Shown here: positions 57,973 to 64,000 of the stretch, piece by piece
Layout: every line of letters starts with the position of its first letter
Position numbering within the stretch: position 1 is the stretch's first letter
From: Adiantum capillus-veneris
Taxonomy: Eukaryota; Streptophyta; Polypodiopsida; Polypodiales; Pteridaceae
Assembly (NCBI GenBank): GCA_014529385.2
Contig: CM043945.1
Span: 146,301,741-146,365,740, forward strand
Direction: 5' to 3'
DNA: 64,000 nucleotides
Position numbers and translations under genes: made by a program
The notes under the pieces: model-generated
The model's database searches: none
The model's input: only the letters and a program-made list of their open reading frames with translations
What the model was told of the DNA's origin: nothing

Positions 57973-59312
57973 ATGGAAGGAAGACGACCACGACAACCAT
58001 CCGCCTCTGTTAAATCTATGGAACTATTCAACAACTTTGACTTAGACCATGGTCGCTAGATGTCTACCACAGTCACCATTGGTAGTTGAGTTCTGCTTTA
58101 AACAAGAAGAAGAAAACAGATGTCAAATGAATTCATCTTACAAAGGACGTGTGAAAGATTTTCGCTTGTCTCAAACGGGAAAGACAGTGAAAGAGGTGCT
58201 CATTGAGCATGCATATATGCACTTCAAACTACGACTACAACATTCACCTTTGGGGTTTCCTTCTCATAGACCAAACTGTGTGACTACTATATTTCTAAAA
58301 AGTCTTTAAAGATCCTTCAAGTTATTTTGTTGACTTTTTCTTGTGACCATTCTCTTATCTTTTGTTTTTGCAGATATTTATCCTTCTAACAAAGAAGACT
58401 GGCAACCAGTTGAGTGCATAATTGGTATTTTTGATGCTTTTCATGCTTCGGTGGGAGAACTTATGTACAAAACTAGTGCGAGAAGAGCTCTCGCAGAGAG
58501 AGGAGTTTTCTTTTACGACTACTTTTACAACGCCCCTTGCTCTGTCCATGGATTTGGCACTTTGAAACCTTTCCCTCTTCCCCAACAAGATTCCCCAAAG
58601 TGGCTAGTTCCAACTTCAGAAACCTCTGAGTGTTTTAAACTCAAGCTTCATCATGAAATTTTGAAGTGTTTGCGATGAAACATTGCAAGCAGGCAAGTAT
58701 GAGTCAGTCTATTTATGCCATTACATGTCTTTATAGATTTCTTCCACAATGAGGAGGTTAGAAAAACAGAAACCATGTTCATCTGCAAATCCCAAACTTG
58801 CCTTGATTTTTTGGATGATAATTGGGATGTCAATGATTCTGAAGGCATTTTGTGCAAAGTTGACAAGTGCTCGGTTGTGTGCAAGTGTATGATAGCATCA
58901 CAGAATTTTATAATTTCTTTCTACTACATGAGGTGGCATCGAGTGAATGGTCAGTTGGTAGCTATGGATCAAGATTTAAGTGACAATGCTTTTAATCCCT
59001 TGATGTCCATCGAGATATGGTTTTCAAATTATTTGCTTATAGTTGTTGTGGTTAGATCAAATGTCACTTTAAGACAGGTTCGAGAGGATCTGTTAAATGA
59101 TTCCGATCTCAATTTGCCTTCAAAATTTGTTTTCAAGTGTAACATGCGAAAGGTACTAAGTTACATGTATTACTTTTATACGTTGATGTTTCTATCGTGC
59201 TCATGTATACCAATGTCTTATCGCGTACGTTGCATTGCAGGTACCTCACAGACAAGAAAAAACGACTCTTTGTGCACAGATTACCATCGATAGACTTGAA
59301 ATAGTGAACTAA
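57973..59312 (+). pseudogene. Gene X, copy 2, unknown protein with introns
   Basis: Coding-like pieces: 57973-58309 (MEGRRPRQPSASVKSMELF, then in another frame NSSYKGRVKDFRLSQTGKTVKEVLIEHAYM); exon from 58374 after TTTTTGCAG to 58675 (DIYPSNKEDWQPVECIIGIF...GVFFYDYFYN..., ending EILKCLR); 58715-59152 (ETMFICKSQTCLDFLDD, CMIASQNFIISFYYM, SIEIWF); intron 59153-59240 (GT-AG); last exon 59241-59312 ending LEIVN and TAA. Homology with copy 1 at 22605-23850 spans all but the first piece. No known domain recognised. It converges on the H3-Ulp1 gene, 186 bases between the stops. Frame changes near 58050 and 58680 suggest this copy is decayed or has unseen introns. Confidence 0.6.
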
Positions 59313-59497
59313 GTATACACAATGATTCAAATACTATTCTCAAAGATTACTCGACAAAGGCAGCTCTCTACATTACCGAACACCATTGGATCCTCACTCT
59401 CCCATTTTGTAAACTTTGAACCATAATCAAAACAAAAGTCAAATTTTGATCCACTGCTTATAATCAATTTGTCAAAAGTACATTTCATAATCTCTTT

Positions 59498-61956
59498 CTA
59501 ATCTTGTGCGTGCGGTGATGTGGGAGTTGTTGGTTGAGGTTGAGGAGAGGCGGTGGCTTGGGGGTTTGGGGACTCTTGAGCTGCTTCATGAGTAGGAGAG
59601 CTGTTGGGTGGGGGGTTTGGGGGCTCTGGAGCTGCTTCATGAGTAGGAGAGGTGCTAGGTGGGGGGTTTAAGGGTTCTGTTTCTTCAGGACGAGAGCTGG
59701 TGGGTTGGGGAGGCATCTGGGGAGATATTGATATGTGCTTGTGTTGGTGTGGCAGACACGGGGTATCTTGTTGGCGGAGGCCTAGGCGTGGGCCTTGGTG
59801 CTGGTGGGATAAAAGCATCACGTGCTCCGTCTGGATGCATGGTCATGCAATTGATCAAGTTTTCAATCATTCTGTTTCTAAACGAAGAAACATCAGCCTT
59901 TGAATAATCTGCCAAATTTCTTACCTGCATTAAGAACATCATGTTTATTGACATAGCTACTAACTTATTAAGATACAAATCTGTGAACGAGTGTCAAATG
60001 CTTACACTTCTACGACTTCCATCAAGCATGACCCCTAACAAAATTTCTGCATTGAGTAAGACCCTCCATCCACAAGAGTAGGCATCGTCGTGCTTAGGGA
60101 CTTTGCAACTAATAATTGTAAGATTCTCATATATTTGCTCTTGCGTTAAAGATTCAAGAGCAGACACAAGCTTCTGAACAGATCTGCGTAAAATACAATT
60201 AAATTTCATAAGCAACTTTTAACAAAATTCTATGCGATGTCGAACAAAATACAAAACCTCTTACCAACGTACTTCACCATGAAATCCATGGGATGAATTA
60301 GCAAGGTAGCACCGGTTTTGTTCAAGGTGTAAGCATTAGGCAAAATTTGGACTCACAAAGAGGCTCTTTAAGGTGTTTGACTTTACCTCTCTCTACCAAA
60401 ACGGACGCATGGATAAATTTTTGTAAACAAACTCCAAAGTTTGCGGAGGTTTGACAGTTAGAATGTCCTCTTCAAGCTCTATCTATTGATATATAGCACG
60501 ACATGAGATTCCTCATATTTTAGAAGATTCTTTTTTTGATTCACTTAGATTCCGACAGAGTTGTCACATCATAAGTGAATCAAAAAAAGAATCTTCTAAA
60601 ATATGAAGAATCTCATGGTGTGCTATATATCAGTAGATAGAGCTTGAAGAGGACATTCTAACTGTCAAACCTCCGCCAACTTTGGAGTTTGTTTGCAAAA
60701 AATTATCCATGCGCTCGTTTTGGTAGAGAGGTAAAGTGGCAAACTCCTTAAAGGGCCCCTTTGTGAGTCCAAATTTTGCCTAATGAGAACAAGACTCCAA
60801 TGAGATCTGTTACAAATAAACATAAGAAAAACATATATCATCACAACAAATTAGAGTTCAAGATAAAATAATTTCACTATTGAAAACATTGCGTACCCTT
60901 CATGATAAGCCATAACAAAAATTTTAGTCGTATCCATGTTCCCTGATTGGAACCAGTCAACTACTTCCACTAAAGATGTATCCTCGGTCGTCAAAACGAC
61001 CGAGAGGTTTGAGTCAAGGACGGCGACATCATCTTGCATATTCCAAGGCAAATTTGAAACTACAAAATTGTAAAGAAATTAGTGTCATACAAAATTGAAT
61101 ATATTAAAAGAATTTATTGTGAAAAAAAGAATAGGACGCACCAAAGCAAGCAATTGATGATTGAGTCTGTGAGTTCCCTCGTCCGGTTCTGTAAAATTGC
61201 AATCTCGTGGGGGTGATAAGGAAAATACAGAATGCGTCCCCACACAGGAAGGCCAACATGGAAATAGGGAAACAGCAATGACAAATCATCAGCGTTGGCG
61301 TCGCTGATGGCATCTGCCATTTGTTCCTCCATCATCTCAAGGCGTAACTACTCCAATCTCTCACTGTCATCTTCTGTTTTGTCCCACTCGGTGTTGAGAC
61401 AGGTGCTGTATCGATGCATATGTGTAGACACTTCATGAACTTTGACCTTGTCAATAGGTGGTATTCTAAGAATATTGTCCATCTTTCGGTTTGAAATACC
61501 GGCAGGCGGTATTGTTTGGTCATACCTGAACCAGAGAAGGCAAAGTGTGTTGATGTCTCGCAGCATCAATGTTGTCCTATGGGCGTGGGCCGAGAGAATG
61601 TAGCTATCCTGGAAAAGCTCTACAAAAAAATCCTCGGTGGCCTCGTGCAAGCACCCCATTGCACTTCGAGACCACCGGAAATTCAGGTTGTGTTGCTCGC
61701 AAATCTCGCGAACAACTCTCTGGAATGGCAGTTTAGGTATTGCCAATGAAATGTGCTTTTGGAGCTTACGAAGTTCGAGTAGAACGCTCCTATTTTGCTC
61801 GTATCTTCTTCTTCGCATTGTTGCCCGTAACTGCGGCATGGTCTTGCCCGGAATCACCTGCGATGTTGACGGTTGTACTGTAGATGAGCTAGCCTGGCCC
61901 TGCGCACCAGACTAGCCAGGATAAACCTTCCTTGTAGTTTGCTTTGTGCGGGCCAT
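59498..61956 (-). pseudogene. Histone H3-like/Ulp1-like protease fusion gene (CENP-A-like N-terminus)
   Basis: Exon 1 (61956 to ~61140) starts MARTKQTTRK, an H3 tail, and after a short variable linker has an H3 fold: RRRYEQNRSVLLELRKLQKH, LPFQRVVREICEQH, FRWSRSAMGCLHEATEDF, LFQDSYILSAHAHRTTLMLRDI. Loop 1 has the length of canonical H3; the Trp in it recalls plant CENH3. The same frame goes on to HEIAILQNRTRELTDSIINCLL, similar to the Ulp1 substrate-binding start. Exon 2 is 61059-60897 (ends FVMAYHEG), exon 3 starts 60806 with SHWSLVL (catalytic His), exon 4 is 60183-60006 with KVPKHDDAYSCGWRVL (catalytic Cys), exon 5 59924-59498 with a Pro-rich tail carrying repeats of SPTHEAA. TAG codons at 61914 (codon 15) and 61347, a likely TGA at the exon 3/4 join, Asn at the expected Asp site (LANSSHG) and a 452-bp insertion make it a pseudogene. 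The exon 1/2 phase is one base off. Confidence 0.8.
60334..60785. mobile_element. 452-bp foldback (long inverted repeat) element
   Basis: CATTAGGCAAAATTTGG at the left end is the exact complement of the right end; the two ~215-base arms match closely through to a short unpaired centre (about 60551-60570). It lies inside exon 3 of the H3-Ulp1 gene, straight after the His-Trp codons; removing exactly these bases leaves an exon length that keeps the phase of exons 2 and 4. No clear target duplication. A MITE/foldback of unknown superfamily; no coding capacity. Confidence 0.88.
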
Positions 61957-62780
61957 GACCTGAACAAGGAGAATGCGAGGAAATATGGAAATCTAGATGT
62001 GGGTAAAAAGGCAGAGTGACTAGAGACACTTCGGAAAAAACGATGAGAAAAAAAGGGGGAGGGGAGTGTTTATATTACCGGAATAAGTATAATGAGAAGA
62101 GGCGGTTGCACTAATCATGACATTGCAAGGTATGACGGGAAGCGTGTGAGCATAATGATTACGCACCACGTGGCACATCCGGACTCAAGAGATATTGGTG
62201 GTGCCCCAACGGGTTGCCCTAGCAACAACGATATGTCACGGCACAATGCAAGGAGACGGACTAGAGTACTCTGCACTGGTCGTATCGCGTTCTGACGTGA
62301 CAACAAGCTGTCGCGCCAAAACGCGATAGCGGTGCTTTTGTGGAGCGGCGGCACCAGTTTCGCGTTGTGGCGCGACCCTTCCACAGCGGCTGACACGTGG
62401 CGTAGTCATCACGATGACTGCATGATGTACGCGTGGCACAACAAAAAAGGCATCGCGGCACAACGAGAGAAGGCGGACCTGAGTACTCTGGAGTGGCCGT
62501 ATCGCGTTGTGCCGCTACCCCTTTTTTGTCGCGTCACAACACGATAGCGGTGCTTTTCTGGTGTGGCAGCACCAGTTTTGCGTTGTGGCGTGACCGTTCC
62601 ACGGCGGCTGACACGTGGTGTAATCATCACGGCGATTGCATGATGCACGCCATCCCCATGATGCATGTCAATTGATGTCATCATTATTTTCGGGAGTCCT
62701 ATAAATATGAATTTCTCCCCAATATGCCCTTTGTTTGGATGTTGTGCTCTCTCGTCTATCTTCGCTTTTGAATTTCCGTT
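61957..62780. promoter_or_regulatory. Divergent intergenic region of H3-Ulp1 and gene Y
   Basis: The two genes start 825 bases apart in opposite directions. TATAAATA at 62700-62707 lies 74 bases before the Y start; on the minus strand TATAAA (62074-62069, in TAATATAAAC) lies 113 bases before the H3-Ulp1 start. Between them is a tandem repeat with several CACGTGG/GACACGTGG motifs (G-box core) and GCGTTGTGGCG phrases. Function is inferred. Confidence 0.55.
62230..62651. repeat. Two tandem ~200-bp units in the divergent region
   Basis: Unit 1 is 62230-62433 and unit 2 is 62450-62651. Shared text: CACGGCACAA/CGCGGCACAA, GAGTACTCTG, CGATAGCGGTGCTTTT, GGCACCAGTTT, CGGCTGACACGTGG, TGCATGATG. They are GC-rich beside AT-rich surroundings. 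They may carry binding sites used by both promoters. Confidence 0.8.
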
Positions 62781-63574
62781 ATGGACCCCTTCAGTGTTGA
62801 AGCAGAGGAGGAAATTCCTTGCTCTGAAGATGCCCCCCAAGACAAACTATCTCATTTATTATACCGCATTGGGCTTCAGCAGTGCGAGACGGAGATCAGG
62901 CCGATGTTCAATCCAGATTTTTCTTTGCATGAGTGGATTGTCTCCGCGCAACATTACTTATCAGGTTTTGAGCAGACCTACCAGCGGCAAACGTCTGGTG
63001 GCATTGTCGAGATACAAGGAGTTCGTTTTGTTCACATGAAGGATATCAATTCGGACTCCTCCAAGAAACACATATTTTCTAGGAGTTGCCTTAAGCTGCC
63101 AGTGCACTTGCGGATAATAGACTACAAGTGTACACTTCATAACCGCAAGTGTCGAGTGGCTGAATATTATGCAGGTTTTATTTTATATTTGCATTTAATT
63201 TTGGATGAGCATGCTGATGTTGTAGAGGCCTTACTAGAGGATCAGACTGGGGAGGGTCAAGAGCCCAAGTCTCGGGGAAGATTTTCCTTGCAGGTTTCAG
63301 AGGGAGTCCAGCTTCAGGAGGGTGCTTTGCCTACTGGTGTTCTACCTACCATACCTATTGGTGATTTGCAGTATGTCATGCTTAACGACATTATGGAGCT
63401 TTTTGACCTTCAAGAGGACTATTGCCTTGCCATTGTGGCACAGAATCTCGAAGAGGATGATGTTGTCATTGACCCCGATCACGACAAGTATTATGTTATA
63501 GATGCCCATGTAAATGACGATGAGTTCGTTGACCCCGCAAGTGCACTTGTGATGATTTACAATGATGTTGCTAG
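62781..63574 (+). pseudogene. Gene Y, unknown protein, cut by an LTR
   Basis: Starts MDPFSVEAEEEIPCSEDAPQ at the first ATG after a TATA box and stays open for 264 codons to the LTR boundary; translation would go on 48 codons into the LTR. Features: an acidic start, a central LHEWIVSAQHYLSGFEQTYQ, basic KKHIFSRSCLKLPVHLRIIDY, then acidic LEEDDVVIDPDHDKYYVIDA. No domain recognised. Divergent partner of H3-Ulp1. The stop-free length is notable beside its broken neighbours, so it may still code or be young. Confidence 0.5.
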
Positions 63575-64000
63575 TGAGGCGGTCGGGGGCAGGCAACAAG
63601 AAGAGCGGCCTATAAACACCCTTCGAGGCTCCTGTGCTGCTCAATTGGGGCCGGGGAAAGCACAATCAGAGACAACAACAACCCACAGCCAGAAACCAAA
63701 CAAGAAAAGGGGCACCACCTAGTTGTAGATGCGAACTAGGACGCACGTGATATCTCCTTGTACTCAAACGCACAAAGAGAGGGGAATGCAAGATAGCCAC
63801 ACACACCAAACACAAACATTCACCACGCCAGAGAGAGGTAAAGAGCACAAATCAACTTGAGCAACTCGGTCTTAGCCTTAAAGACTATAGACACACAAAT
63901 CTTGATGAGAAATAGAGAGACAACACAAAACTTGACCTTATTGCGAATACACAAATTGTCTTAGGGTCACGGGAGCCCTCTCACCGAGCACCCTCTTACA
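63575..64000 (-). repeat. Partial LTR of the element C/D type inserted in gene Y
   Basis: In reverse orientation it matches 29636-30091, the last part of the element C LTR: the complement of 63575 on gives the LTR end ...CGCCTCA. The DNA left of 63575 (gene Y) is not a primer site, so this is the far end of a 3' LTR on the minus strand or a solo LTR; the rest lies right of the window. Confidence 0.8.

Noticed and set aside
59498-59978. Plus-strand Gly/Trp-rich frames at 59652-59907
   Set aside because: They are the complement of the Pro-rich tail of the H3-Ulp1 gene; no independent support.
61348-61956. H3-like exon as an ordinary host histone H3 or CENH3 gene
   Set aside because: The fold has many replacements in conserved places, the frame goes on into a protease, and neighbours are repeated genes. 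A decayed host CENH3 copy that fused secondarily cannot be fully excluded.

Overview
This window looks like nuclear, repeat-rich DNA of a land plant. Nested LTR retrotransposons of plant Ty3/gypsy and Ty1/copia type fill about 85% of it, plant-style GT-AG introns are visible, and there is no sign of bacterial gene organisation. The Ty3 elements A and B carry an RT catalytic box of the form YMDDLCVHS and long extra ORFs. I cannot fix the species. A large-genome plant, perhaps outside the flowering plants, is a guess.

Layout. 1-21445: element A, a giant (>21 kb) Tat/Ogre-like Ty3 element on the + strand. It has an extra ORF before gag, a duplicated H2C2 zinc module before integrase, a second retropepsin-like domain after integrase, two arrays of a 24-bp palindrome, and a 3.4-kb 3' ORF broken by stop codons. 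21447-22403: a decayed FCP1/CTD-phosphatase-like gene cut by the end of element A. 22605-23850 (-): a fragment of unknown gene X. 23946-54642 (-): element B, a relative of A, split into three pieces by later insertions. Inside B lie element C (27422-34413; LTRs, a gag-like ORF, no pol), chromovirus E (34414-44746; 5' LTR truncated, nearly identical LTRs) and element D (46749-53189, minus; gag plus a membrane-protein ORF, no pol). 54643-57780: an internally deleted copia element.

The most unusual part is 57973-63574. Gene X (+) converges on a minus-strand gene (61956-59498) whose first exon encodes a histone H3-like protein. It begins with an H3-type tail (MARTKQT) followed by a recognisable H3 fold, and continues in the same frame into a Ulp1/C48-type cysteine protease spread over later exons. 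A 452-bp foldback element sits inside the exon carrying the protease His-Trp motif. Gene Y (+) of unknown function lies head-to-head with the H3-protease gene across an ~0.8-kb intergenic region with a tandem repeat and TATA boxes facing both ways. Y is cut by an LTR at 63575 that runs off the window. Gene X recurs at 22.6-23.9 kb next to the FCP1-like gene, so X, H3-Ulp1, Y and perhaps the FCP1-like gene may be parts of one mobile or multicopy unit.

Almost every coding region is broken. Where a homologous copy allows comparison, many stops fit CAA/CAG>TAA/TAG or CGA>TGA changes, as expected from deamination of methylated cytosine in silenced plant repeats. No tRNA, rRNA or CRISPR was found, and no gene that looks intact and host-functional.
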